Shown here piece by piece: positions 15,834 to 23,306 of a DNA stretch of 64,000 bases. The DNA is from Chloroflexus islandicus. GTDB lineage: Bacteria > Chloroflexota > Chloroflexia > Chloroflexales > Chloroflexaceae. Under the pieces are notes generated by a model. It had not been told where the DNA came from and did no database searches. It saw only the letters and a list, made by a program, of their open reading frames with translations. The position numbers were made by a program, and so were the translations under genes. Where the stretch lies: assembly GCF_001650695.1 (NCBI RefSeq), contig NZ_LWQS01000060.1, forward strand, positions 1-64,000, given 5' to 3'. Position 1 is the stretch's first letter, and every line of letters starts with the position of its first letter.

Positions 15834-18401
15834 TCAAGACAACGACGTCTCGCGCATCCGGATCAGTCTCTGTACCAACTCAAGCAAAGCCTCGGCCCGG
15901 AATGGCTTTTGCAGCGTAGCCACCACCGGCACATCCCCTAACTGGCTCGCATCAACTGGGTAGCCGCTGATCAGGGCCAACGGAATGCGCGCATCACGCG
16001 CCGCGATCCGGCGACAGAGATCGTACCCATTGGTATCGGCTAACGTCAGGTCAACCAGCGCACACGCAATCCCGCTATCGCCCCCCACGAGTTGGAGCGC
16101 TTCGCCGCCGCTGGCCACCGCTTTCACCTGATACCCGGCATGCGCCAGCATCCGTTCGATCAACAAGCGCACTTCGTCGTTGTCATCAATCACCAGCACC
16201 AACGGCCCGGCATCGCTTTCAGCAGGGAACGGGGAACGCTCCGTTACCGCAGCCGGTTGCGGCGCAAGCCAAACAGTAAAGGTGCTACCGCGACCGAGCT
16301 GGCTTTCAACCTCTAATGCACCCCCGTGCCGGCGGACAATGTTGAGTACACCCGCCAAACCGAGACCATGACCATGCGTTTTGGTGGTGAAGAAGGGGTC
16401 ACAAATGCGCTGGCGAATCGCTAGATCAATGCCAATCCCGTTATCGCGTACCGACATCACCACATACTCGCCGGGCAACAACTGGTGTGGTTGAAGTAAG
16501 CGATGGGAAGTATCGGTATCAAGCGCGCGTTGCTCGGTCTGAATGCAAATACAGCCGCTGTGCTCCGGCAATGCTTCGTAGGCATTCATCACCAGATTCA
16601 TCAACACCTGCCGGAGTTGCACTGGATCAGCCATAACGTCCGGCAACTCCGGCGCCAAATCAAGCCGCACGTCCACCCGTGCTCCCAGCGACGACTGCAA
16701 CATCGGTAAGGTTGCTTCAATCAATTGATTGAGTTGCAGAGGCTGGACTTGTAGGCGATCTTCGCCGGCAAAATTCAGCAGTTGCTGCGCGAGATCACCG
16801 GCTTGGTGGGCAGCGCTCAACAGATGGCGCAGACTCTGCTGGGCAAATGATTCAGTGGTGTATGCCGTCTGCAATAGATGAGCATTGCCGATGATAATAT
16901 TGATCAGATTATTGAAATCGTGGGCGATCCCGCTCGCCATCACCCCCATACTCTCTAGCCGCTCGAGCGCTTGCAGCCGCCGCTCAGAGTTCAGCAACGC
17001 AATCGACTGTTCACGCTGCTCAGTCAAATCTTGGCACACCAGCAATAGTTCGGCCACGTCGCCATTCAACTGCCGCCGGCACGTGATCGTCCAGAATAAC
17101 CACCGCTTACGCCCCTGCACCATTAGCGTCGTTTCAAACGAGCGGCTATTACCGCTGCTCATCACCTCACGCACCAGCGCCGCAAACAATGGCCGTTCCG
17201 CTTCTGACAGCAACGCAGACGGATAATCAGCTCCGATCATCTCGCCGCGCGTGCGGCCAAAGACCTGCTCGGCCATACGGTTGAATTCGGTGATGCGCAA
17301 ATTAGGGCTGAGGCAGATAATCACATTGCCGGCCAATTCGATCAACGAGCGAAATCGCTCAAAGGTTTCGAGCATACGGGCAAAGAGAAACGAGTTTAAT
17401 AACGCAACACTGACTTGATCGGCGAGCAGCGATAACAAGAAAAAATCTTCATCATCAAGCGGGGGATTGCCAGTTGACTCAACAATAATCACGCCGGCCG
17501 GCGTGCCTTCAGCATAACGCAAAGGCACAATAATGCACTGGGTCGTACCCGGCCGCACCTCGAGAAAATCAGGATCAAGGCTGGCATCGCGCACAAACTC
17601 GGCCTTGCCAGTACGCATCACCCGCCCCGCCACACCCTCGTGCAAATGGATCGTCTGCAACACCTGATCATAGCCAACAACTGATTGCAAACGCAATGCG
17701 CCATCTTGCAATAAATAAATGCTGACCAACTGATACCCGAACACAGAATGCAATTGGCGCACCACGAGTTGGCAGAGCATCTCGGTTTGCAACGCCGAAT
17801 TGACGAGGCCGGCCACCCGCTGCACCAGCAACAACTGGTTGAGCCGGCGTTGCATGGTGCGATAGAGGATGACATTTTCGACCGCCAGCGCCATGCGCTG
17901 AGCTAGTTCTGTCGCAAACTCAATATCGGCTGGCGTAAAGCGGCGGTCCGAAGCGTCGGTGAAATTCAAGACCAACACCCCATTGACCTGATCGCGCGCC
18001 CGCATTGGCACACAGAGCAGGTGGCGGGGCCGGACTTGCCCCATAATTGCCCGGTACGCTGGCGAAAATGCCGGTTGTTCGCTGTACTCGTCGGGAAGAT
18101 CGGCCAGCAAAACAAGCTGCCCGCTCCGCAGCACGTGGGCCGGGGCAGAGGCTGGATCAACCAACGGATCGGCTTGGACAAGCTGTTCGGCGAGCGGCTG
18201 TTGGCGGGGATCGGCACAGGCCATCGCCACTCGGCGCGCCTGCTGATGTTCGTCGCGAATGATGATGGCGCACCAATCGCCTAATAGTGGCACTAACCGG
18301 CGGGCAACCTGCTGAAACGCCTCAAGTTGGTTGAGTGAGACGAACAAGACGCCTACATCGGCGAGCAAACGGGTTTGTGCGGCGGTCCAGCGTTCATCCA
18401 T
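15834..18401 (-). CDS. Hybrid sensor histidine kinase/response regulator
   Basis: 855 soluble residues. Two GAF-like domains (about 15-180 and 190-340) precede a PAS domain (about 345-465). The HisKA domain has GIAHDFNNLI with phospho-acceptor His494. The ATPase domain has MNLVMNAYEA, DNGIGID and HGLGLAGV. A C-terminal receiver (about 735-850) has VIDDNDE, phospho-acceptor Asp784 in ALVDLTL, and the conserved Lys in LQKPF. This NtrB-like H-box with an attached receiver is typical of one-protein phosphorelays. No output domain is present, so a downstream partner is needed. Confidence 0.9.
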   Translation of the reverse strand: MDERWTAAQTRLLADVGVLFVSLNQLEAFQQVARRLVPLLGDWCAIIIRDEHQQARRVAMACADPRQQPLAEQLVQADPLVDPASAPAHVLRSGQLVLLADLPDEYSEQPAFSPAYRAIMGQVRPRHLLCVPMRARDQVNGVLVLNFTDASDRRFTPADIEFATELAQRMALAVENVILYRTMQRRLNQLLLVQRVAGLVNSALQTEMLCQLVVRQLHSVFGYQLVSIYLLQDGALRLQSVVGYDQVLQTIHLHEGVAGRVMRTGKAEFVRDASLDPDFLEVRPGTTQCIIVPLRYAEGTPAGVIIVESTGNPPLDDEDFFLLSLLADQVSVALLNSFLFARMLETFERFRSLIELAGNVIICLSPNLRITEFNRMAEQVFGRTRGEMIGADYPSALLSEAERPLFAALVREVMSSGNSRSFETTLMVQGRKRWLFWTITCRRQLNGDVAELLLVCQDLTEQREQSIALLNSERRLQALERLESMGVMASGIAHDFNNLINIIIGNAHLLQTAYTTESFAQQSLRHLLSAAHQAGDLAQQLLNFAGEDRLQVQPLQLNQLIEATLPMLQSSLGARVDVRLDLAPELPDVMADPVQLRQVLMNLVMNAYEALPEHSGCICIQTEQRALDTDTSHRLLQPHQLLPGEYVVMSVRDNGIGIDLAIRQRICDPFFTTKTHGHGLGLAGVLNIVRRHGGALEVESQLGRGSTFTVWLAPQPAAVTERSPFPAESDAGPLVLVIDDNDEVRLLIERMLAHAGYQVKAVASGGEALQLVGGDSGIACALVDLTLADTNGYDLCRRIAARDARIPLALISGYPVDASQLGDVPVVATLQKPFRAEALLELVQRLIRMRETSLS

Positions 18402-18468
18402 GTGATCACGCCGAATATATGTAGTAATACATCAACAACCCGCCCGCCATCTCGCAGGATTATTTTTT

Positions 18469-18497
18469 AGTATACACTTGCTTAAGCGCCGCTTCAA
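18469..18497 (-). promoter_or_regulatory. Promoter of hybrid histidine kinase
   Basis: On the minus strand, TTGAAG (18497-18492), 17 bp, TATACT (18474-18469). The leader is about 60 nt. An imperfect inverted repeat TTGCTTAAGC/GCTTCAAGCAA (18478-18501) overlaps it in the divergent gap with the DsbB gene. Confidence 0.5.
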
Positions 18498-18511
18498 GCA
18501 ATATCTCGTGA

Positions 18512-18517
18512 TACAAT
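18512..18517 (+). promoter_or_regulatory. -10 box (TACAAT) of the dsbB-like gene
   Basis: TACAAT overlaps an in-frame upstream ATG at 18516, which argues for translation starting at the downstream ATG at 18558. GAGGTGGA lies about 12 nt before that ATG. Confidence 0.45.
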
Positions 18518-18557
18518 GCAATTGATTCATAAACTAAACGAGGTGGAGCACGCTGTT

Positions 18558-19121
18558 ATGGAACGCGCCCAATCGATGCCAATCACCACTGCAACGACGA
18601 AGCTCGGCCTGCTTGACTGGTTGAGCCTGAGTTGCCGGCATATCGCCTTGCTTGCTGCCATGATTGCGACTGCCGGCAGTCTCTTTTTTAGCGAAGTCTT
18701 GCGCTGGATTCCCTGCGAATTGTGTTGGTATCAGCGGATTTTGATGTACCCGCTGGTTGTTCTGCTCTTTGTCGGGATTTGGCGCGATGATCGCAAGGTC
18801 TACCTCTATGCGCTACCGTTGGCGCTGGCCGGTATCGCCGTTTCGCTTTACCATTATCTGATGGTGATGCTGATTATCCCTCCTGCCCCTTGCGCCGGCG
18901 CGGTGCCTTGCGCGTTCGATTACATCAATATTCCCGGCGCGCTGAGCTTTGTGAAGATTCCGTTTCTGGCGCTGGTAGCCTTTAGCATCATTAGCGTGAT
19001 GATGGCTAATCTGGCGCTGGCCGAAACGCCACCAGCCTGTGGCCGCCCTGCCCGTATCACGGCGACGGTGATCGTCCTCGGTACCGCCGCGCTCTTTATC
19101 GGCTTGGGGATGATGATCTAA
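18558..19121 (+). CDS. Disulfide bond formation protein, DsbB/BdbC family
   Basis: 187 residues with four to five membrane helices. The first redox pair is the CxxC in PCELCWYQR, the DsbB hallmark that faces quinone. The second pair is in PAPCAGAVPCAFDY. It would reoxidise a thiol-disulfide oxidoreductase outside the membrane using quinone. No DsbA/BdbD partner is adjacent. The start is chosen from the -10 box position and the GAGGTGGA site. Confidence 0.88.
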   Translation: MERAQSMPITTATTKLGLLDWLSLSCRHIALLAAMIATAGSLFFSEVLRWIPCELCWYQRILMYPLVVLLFVGIWRDDRKVYLYALPLALAGIAVSLYHYLMVMLIIPPAPCAGAVPCAFDYINIPGALSFVKIPFLALVAFSIISVMMANLALAETPPACGRPARITATVIVLGTAALFIGLGMMI

Positions 19122-19160
19122 TCGTTAGCCCCTCTATAAGCAAACTGTCATTACCTAACT

Positions 19161-19185
19161 GCCCGGAGTGTGGTATACTCCGGGC
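19161..19185. promoter_or_regulatory. glmS -10 box embedded in an inverted repeat
   Basis: GCCCGGAG and CTCCGGGC form a perfect 8-bp inverted repeat around a 9-nt centre that carries TATACT (19174-19179). This is the only good -10 box upstream of the glmS ribozyme. No clear -35 is seen. The repeat could be an operator, or the terminator of the upstream DsbB-like gene reused as a promoter site. Confidence 0.5.
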
Positions 19186-19258
19186 ATCAATACTGGCTGG
19201 CTAGGGCTGCGCGGGGGCGCAGCCGGGAGGAACGCGACACCACGGATTGAGACGATGA

Positions 19259-19450
19259 AGCGCATGGGCTTCGCCTACCGGCGAAGTTGACGAGGACGGA
19301 GGTTCCCGGCGCGAGCCGGAGCTAACGGGCGCAAGCCGCCCGGAACATCGAGTGATCAGCGGAAGCCTCCCCGGTGCAGGGCGCCACCGGCGAGCCGATG
19401 GGGCAACACCTCCCGGTGACGGGCAAGGGCAGAGCCGTCGGCAGCGACCC
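19259..19450 (+). ncRNA. glmS ribozyme (glucosamine-6-phosphate-responsive self-cleaving leader)
   Basis: Matches the glmS ribozyme plan piece by piece, directly upstream of glmS. Predicted cleavage is A19259/G19260 in AGCGCATGG. P1 is CTTCGCC-TACC-GGCGAAG (19269-19286). The conserved core GTTGACGAGG spans 19286-19295. P2 is GGAGG (19298-19302) with CCTCC (19366-19370). The core ATCGA...GCGGA follows at 19347-19363. P3 is CCGGTG/CACCGG (19371-19390). P4 is GCCGATGG/CCGTCGGC (19394-19442), enclosing CCCG-GTGA-CGGG. The P3 loop GGGCGC can pair with GCGACCC (19444-19450), equivalent to pseudoknot P3.1. GlcN6P-triggered cleavage would lower glmS expression. Unusual: a 42-nt insert at 19305-19346 forming GNRA-capped hairpins. 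Confidence 0.88.
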
Positions 19451-19507
19451 GCCACATGCTTTTCCCCCACAACCCGATCTGAATGATCCTGTTCACGCTG
19501 CTTGACC

Positions 19508-19565
19508 GCAGGCGCTTGCTCGCGCTTTCTGCTGCACCCTATGCAGCAGTTGGCTGCGCGCCTGC
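19508..19565 (+). promoter_or_regulatory. Second stem-loop between ribozyme and glmS start
   Basis: GCAGGCGC (19508-19515) pairs with GCGCCTGC (19558-19565). Nested inside is a hairpin CTGCTGCA/TGCAGCAG (19529-19549). No U-tract follows, so it is not a standard terminator. It lies between the ribozyme and the ribosome-binding region (GATGAGGAG near 19580-19592). Its role is unknown. Confidence 0.4.
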
Positions 19566-19602
19566 TGGTTGGCGCTGCCATGAATGATGAGGAGTTTTCA
19601 GT

Positions 19603-21465
19603 ATGTGCGGTATTGTTGGGTATATTGGGCCCCGCGAAGCGACCACCGTCGTGATCAATGGGTTGCAACGGCTTGAATATCGCGGGTATGATTCCGCCGG
19701 CATCGCGATCTATGACCCTGATCTCGGCTTGCAATTGCGCCGCAGCGTCGGCAAGCTGAGCAATTTGCAACAGCGGCTGGCCGCCGAACCAACCCGCGGC
19801 CAGATCGGGATCGGCCATACTCGCTGGGCCACCCACGGCGGCGTGACCGAGTTCAACGCTCACCCCCACCGTGACGACAGCGGCGCGATTGTCGTCATCC
19901 AAAATGGCATTGTCGAGAATTATCTCAGCCTCAAGGGGCGGTTGCTCGAACTCGGCTACCAGTTTGAGTCGCAAACCGACACCGAGGTGATCGCGAAGCT
20001 GATCGGCCATTACTACCGCGATAGCCGCGATCTGGTTACGGCGGTGCGCCAAACGCTCAGCGAGCTGCGCGGCGGCAACGCGATTGTGGCCTTCTCGATC
20101 CACGAACCTGATACGCTGGTGGCGGCACGACTTGGCAATGCCGGCGGCGTGGCGATCGGCCTCGGCGAGGATGAACAGTTTATCGCCTCGGATATTCCAG
20201 CGATCCTTGACTATACCCGCACCTTGATCTTCCTCGAAGATCGCGATGTCGCCGTCGTGCGCCGCCACAGTGTCACGATCACCCGGCTTGACGGCGCCCC
20301 CGTCGAGCGCCCCACCCATACGATCGCGTGGGATCCGGTGGCGGCGGCCAAGGGCGATTATCGCCACTTTATGCAAAAGGAGATTGCCGAGCAGCCGCGC
20401 GCGTTGATGGATGCGCTGCGCGGACGGATCGACCAAGAGCGAGGCCGGATCGAGCTCGAGGATCTGCGCCTGAGCGATGACGATCTGCGCCGGGTGCGCC
20501 GGATCTACGCTACCGCCTGCGGTACGGCGTGGCATGCGGCGCTGGTGGCGAAATTTTTGATTGAGAATCTCGCCGGGGTGCGGGTTGAAGTCGATTACGC
20601 TAGCGAGTTCCGGTATCGCGGGCCGATCTTGCAGAGTGATGGTGAGCGCGATGCCTTATTGCTGGCGTTCACCCAAAGCGGCGAGACGGTTGATACGCTG
20701 GCGGCGATGGAAGAGGCGCGCGCACAGGGTGCGCCGAGCGTGGCGATTGTCAATGCGATCGGCAGCCAAGCGGCCCGCGTGGCCGACGGCGGCCCGCTCT
20801 ACCTGCATGCCGGCCCTGAGATTGGGGTGGCTTCGACCAAAGCCTTTACCTCAATGCTGGTCGTTGCCTACCTGTTCGCACTGCGGCTGGCGCAAGCGCG
20901 AGGCACGCTCACGCCGGCCCAGATCCGCGAGCATATTCAGGCGTTGATCGAGCTGCCCGGCAAGGCGGCGCAGACGATCGAGCTGGCGACGCCGATCTGC
21001 ATCGAGCTGGCCGAACGTTATCACCGGGCCGGCAACGCGCTCTTCCTTGGCCGCCAGATCAACTATCCGATCGCGCTTGAGGGCGCGCTTAAGTTGAAAG
21101 AGATTAGCTACATCCACGCCGAGGGCTACCCGGCGGGCGAGATGAAACACGGCCCGATCGCGCTGATCGACGAGAACATGCCGGTGATCTGCATTGCGCC
21201 GCGTGACCACATCTACGAAAAGATGATCAGCAACGTCGAGCAGGTGCGCGCCCGCCACGGGCAGGTGATCGCGATCGGTCACGCCGGCGATACGCTGCTG
21301 GCCGAAAAGGCCAATCACATGATCGGCGTCCCTGCGACCCTGCCGCTCTTGCAACCGGTGCTGAACGTGATCCCGTTGCAAATCTTCGCTTATCACGTTG
21401 CAGTATTGCGCGGATGCGACGTTGATCAACCGCGTAACCTCGCGAAAAGCGTGACGGTGGAATAA
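19603..21465 (+). CDS. glmS: Glutamine-fructose-6-phosphate aminotransferase (isomerizing)
   Basis: A 620-residue enzyme making glucosamine-6-phosphate from fructose-6-phosphate and glutamine, the first step toward UDP-GlcNAc. The N-terminal glutaminase has Cys2 as nucleophile (MCGIVGYIG) with the GHTRWATHG and FNAHPH motifs. Two SIS sugar-isomerase domains follow (ATACGTAWHAA, FTQSGETVDTL, GPEIGVASTKAFT), ending in the characteristic NLAKSVTVE. Length is normal. GAGGAG lies upstream of the ATG. Expression is probably under control of the ribozyme in its long leader. Confidence 0.97.
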   Translation: MCGIVGYIGPREATTVVINGLQRLEYRGYDSAGIAIYDPDLGLQLRRSVGKLSNLQQRLAAEPTRGQIGIGHTRWATHGGVTEFNAHPHRDDSGAIVVIQNGIVENYLSLKGRLLELGYQFESQTDTEVIAKLIGHYYRDSRDLVTAVRQTLSELRGGNAIVAFSIHEPDTLVAARLGNAGGVAIGLGEDEQFIASDIPAILDYTRTLIFLEDRDVAVVRRHSVTITRLDGAPVERPTHTIAWDPVAAAKGDYRHFMQKEIAEQPRALMDALRGRIDQERGRIELEDLRLSDDDLRRVRRIYATACGTAWHAALVAKFLIENLAGVRVEVDYASEFRYRGPILQSDGERDALLLAFTQSGETVDTLAAMEEARAQGAPSVAIVNAIGSQAARVADGGPLYLHAGPEIGVASTKAFTSMLVVAYLFALRLAQARGTLTPAQIREHIQALIELPGKAAQTIELATPICIELAERYHRAGNALFLGRQINYPIALEGALKLKEISYIHAEGYPAGEMKHGPIALIDENMPVICIAPRDHIYEKMISNVEQVRARHGQVIAIGHAGDTLLAEKANHMIGVPATLPLLQPVLNVIPLQIFAYHVAVLRGCDVDQPRNLAKSVTVE

Positions 21466-21476
21466 CCAAGGAGGCA

Positions 21477-21500
21477 AGGGGCGCACAGTAGTGCGCCCCT
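21477..21500. terminator. Terminator-like palindrome between convergent glmS and DUF4129 genes
   Basis: A perfect 10-bp stem AGGGGCGCAC/GTGCGCCCCT with loop AGTA. It overlaps the stop codon of the minus-strand gene at 21499. No U-tract is seen. It is a member of the GTAGGGGC...GCCCCTAC family in this window. Confidence 0.5.
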
Positions 21501-22854
21501 ACGACGATGGGCGTACCGTCTGGGAAGCTTGTTCGGCGATGGCGGCCTCGGCTGGTTCGACACCGGCGGGTTGGTACCGGGCCCGCTCGTAGATGGCGGT
21601 AAGCTCGGCAAACGGCGCGGGGTCGGGCAAAGTGGGTGCTACCGTCGCATACCACTCGGCGGGTGTCTGGGCTGGAGGCCGGCGTAAGCCGCGCTCCTCC
21701 AGCGCCAGCAGCGCCTGAATATAGGCGCGGCGCACTCGCGTCACTGGGTCGGCGCCGCGCAGAGCTGCCAGCGCCGCTTGCAACCCGCTCAACCGGCGCT
21801 GAAACGGATTGCGGAGCGCACCGAGCAGATCACGCACATCGGCCAGAAGACTTTGACCGACATCGAGCGACTCGCGCTCTTCATCAGTTGCAACCCGGCG
21901 CGCGCGCCGCCGCCACCAGACCAACAAGACCAGCAACACCGCCAGCGGGATCAACGCCAGCCAGAAGGTTGCCTGTTGCGCCAAAGCGATCACTGTCTCA
22001 ACGGCGGCATCGTCGATCGGCGCCGTATCGGTCACTGGCGGCGGTTCAGGGCGAAGGTTCATCTGGGCCAGCGCCTGCCCCAACAGCGCCAAGAGCGCCC
22101 GGATCAGATCACCAAAGATCACGGTGAAGAGATAGACCAGCGCCGCTCCAATCAGCGCCAACGGCAACAGCAAGAAGCGCAGCAGATTGACCACGCCATC
22201 GAGCGCCGCTTCACCGCTGAGCAGCGCAGTCAGCGCCGCCCCAATCGCCAACACGCCGCCGATCACCCCCAAGAGCAAGAGCGTCCAGCGCAGATCGAAC
22301 ACCCGCGCGCGATCAGCCGCCGTTTCGACGAGGTGGGCTAGCGCCAGCGATCCTAAGCCTGAGCCGATCGCGACTGCGACATACGAGAATAGGAGATCAT
22401 CGGGCAAGGCAGCGCCGGCGCGCAGCAGCGGGCCAACCAGCAGCGACGCGATCACGGCAGCCATCCCTCTGCCGGCAAGGGTGAGAATGGTGGCGCTATC
22501 GTGGCTCTCCAAGCCGGCTCCCCGCCACGTCAGAAAAAACGCAACCAGTGTCGCTATGTATGCAAGACCGCTTTGGGGTTGGCCCGGCAGCAAGGCTGGC
22601 CACAGCGCCAGCGGATCACCGCCAATCACCAGCCACAGCAAGCCGGTGGCGGCAAGCAGCGGCGCCAGCGCCAGCGGCAGATAGTGGAATGGACGGCGCA
22701 GCCGGCGGGCCGCGCCATCGGCTAGCCAACCAAGCAGCACGGCGCTAAACAACCCCGGCCACGGCAACGTGAGCGCTGCCAGCACCAGCAACGATAACGC
22801 GACCAGTGTCGTTTCAAAGGCGGCAAGGAGAACAATACGCAACAGGCGGATCAT
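21499..22854 (-). CDS. Polytopic membrane protein with C-terminal DUF4129
   Basis: 451 residues. Roughly eight to nine hydrophobic segments lie in residues 1-300, with a further one near 315-335 followed by RRRARR. A cytoplasmic C-terminal DUF4129 domain contains RVRRAYIQALLALEERGL and TPAEWYATVAP. In other bacteria DUF4129 proteins often sit with transglutaminase-like and MoxR/DUF58 genes; none is adjacent here. The function is unknown. The ATG at 22854 (MIRLLRIVLL) is preferred because the longer reading extends into the tandem repeats. Confidence 0.75.
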   Translation of the reverse strand: MIRLLRIVLLAAFETTLVALSLLVLAALTLPWPGLFSAVLLGWLADGAARRLRRPFHYLPLALAPLLAATGLLWLVIGGDPLALWPALLPGQPQSGLAYIATLVAFFLTWRGAGLESHDSATILTLAGRGMAAVIASLLVGPLLRAGAALPDDLLFSYVAVAIGSGLGSLALAHLVETAADRARVFDLRWTLLLLGVIGGVLAIGAALTALLSGEAALDGVVNLLRFLLLPLALIGAALVYLFTVIFGDLIRALLALLGQALAQMNLRPEPPPVTDTAPIDDAAVETVIALAQQATFWLALIPLAVLLVLLVWWRRRARRVATDEERESLDVGQSLLADVRDLLGALRNPFQRRLSGLQAALAALRGADPVTRVRRAYIQALLALEERGLRRPPAQTPAEWYATVAPTLPDPAPFAELTAIYERARYQPAGVEPAEAAIAEQASQTVRPSS

Positions 22855-22878
22855 GGATGTAAACGTAAATGTGTATGG

Positions 22879-23010
22879 GCAGAGCAGTGCTCTGCCCATC
22901 TTGTTCGCAGAGCAGTGCTCTGCCCATCTTGTTCGCAGAATGCTGTTCTGCCCAGCTTATTGGCAGAGCGCTACTCTGCCCAGCTTGTTCGCAGAGCGCT
23001 ACTCTGCCCC
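22879..23010. repeat. Five tandem 28-bp palindromic repeats
   Basis: Units start at 22879, 22907, 22935, 22963 and 22991. Each begins with a palindrome such as GCAGAGCAGTGCTCTGC followed by CCCA(T/G)CTTGTTC. Units 1-2 share AGCAGTGCT, unit 3 has AATGCTGTT and units 4-5 share AGCGCTACT, so arm changes are compensatory and preserve pairing. The array fills the gap between rpmG and the DUF4129 gene. It is not a CRISPR because there are no spacers. Confidence 0.85.
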
Positions 23011-23174
23011 TACTTGGTCTCGCGGTACACCACGTGACGGCGGACAATCGGATCATACTTGCGCAACTCGAGACGGCTCGGATCGTTGCGCCGGTTCTTC
23101 TCGGTCGTATAGGTATGGCCGCTCTCGGTGCTCTTCAGCTTGATCACGATGCGGTTACCCTTCTTGCTGGCCAT
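23010..23174 (-). CDS. rpmG: 50S ribosomal protein bL33
   Basis: 54 residues: [18 protein letters not shown], then [19 protein letters not shown]. This is the cysteine-free form of bL33, lacking the four zinc ligands of the C+ type. It stands alone rather than with secE/nusG. GGGAAGAGGGA precedes the ATG at 23174. Confidence 0.95.
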   Translation of the reverse strand: MASKKGNRIVIKLKSTESGHTYTTEKNRRNDPSRLELRKYDPIVRRHVVYRETK

Positions 23175-23208
23175 AGTGATCCCTCTTCCCAGAACTACAC
23201 ACGAAATT

Positions 23209-23262
23209 GCGCCCTTGGGGCGCACTAGCGGTTAGTATACCATACCAACGGCATGCGAGCAA
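23209..23262 (-). promoter_or_regulatory. rpmG promoter and leader hairpin
   Basis: On the minus strand, TTGCTC (23262-23257), 17 bp, TATACT (23239-23234). The leader contains a small hairpin GCGCCC/GGGCGC (23209-23223) about 35 nt before the start codon. Autoregulation by such a hairpin would be speculation. Confidence 0.5.
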
Positions 23263-23280
23263 CTTACACCGCGGCATAGG

Positions 23281-23302
23281 AGGGGTTTAGCGAGGCTAAC
23301 CC
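23281..23302 (-). terminator. Stem-loop downstream of ArsA-type ATPase gene
   Basis: AGGGGTTTAGC-GAG-GCTAACCCCT lies 5 nt after the stop at 23307 (minus strand). The stem has about 10 pairs and one bulge. No U-run follows on the minus strand, so it is only terminator-like. Confidence 0.4.
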
Positions 23303-23306
23303 CTTT

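Noticed and set aside
19259-19450. RNase P RNA or another riboswitch class in the glmS leader
   Set aside because: GGGAGGAAC-like segments superficially suggest RNase P, but the ordered P1, core, P2, P3 and P4 elements and the position before glmS fit only the glmS ribozyme.
19201-20535. Long minus-strand open frame of 444 codons opposite glmS
   Set aside because: It runs antisense through glmS and the ribozyme, has low-complexity Arg/His/Ala-rich content and no family resemblance; it reflects high GC third-position bias.
22879-23010. CRISPR array (28-bp periodic repeats)
   Set aside because: Units are contiguous with no unique spacers, are palindromic across most of the unit, and no cas genes are near.
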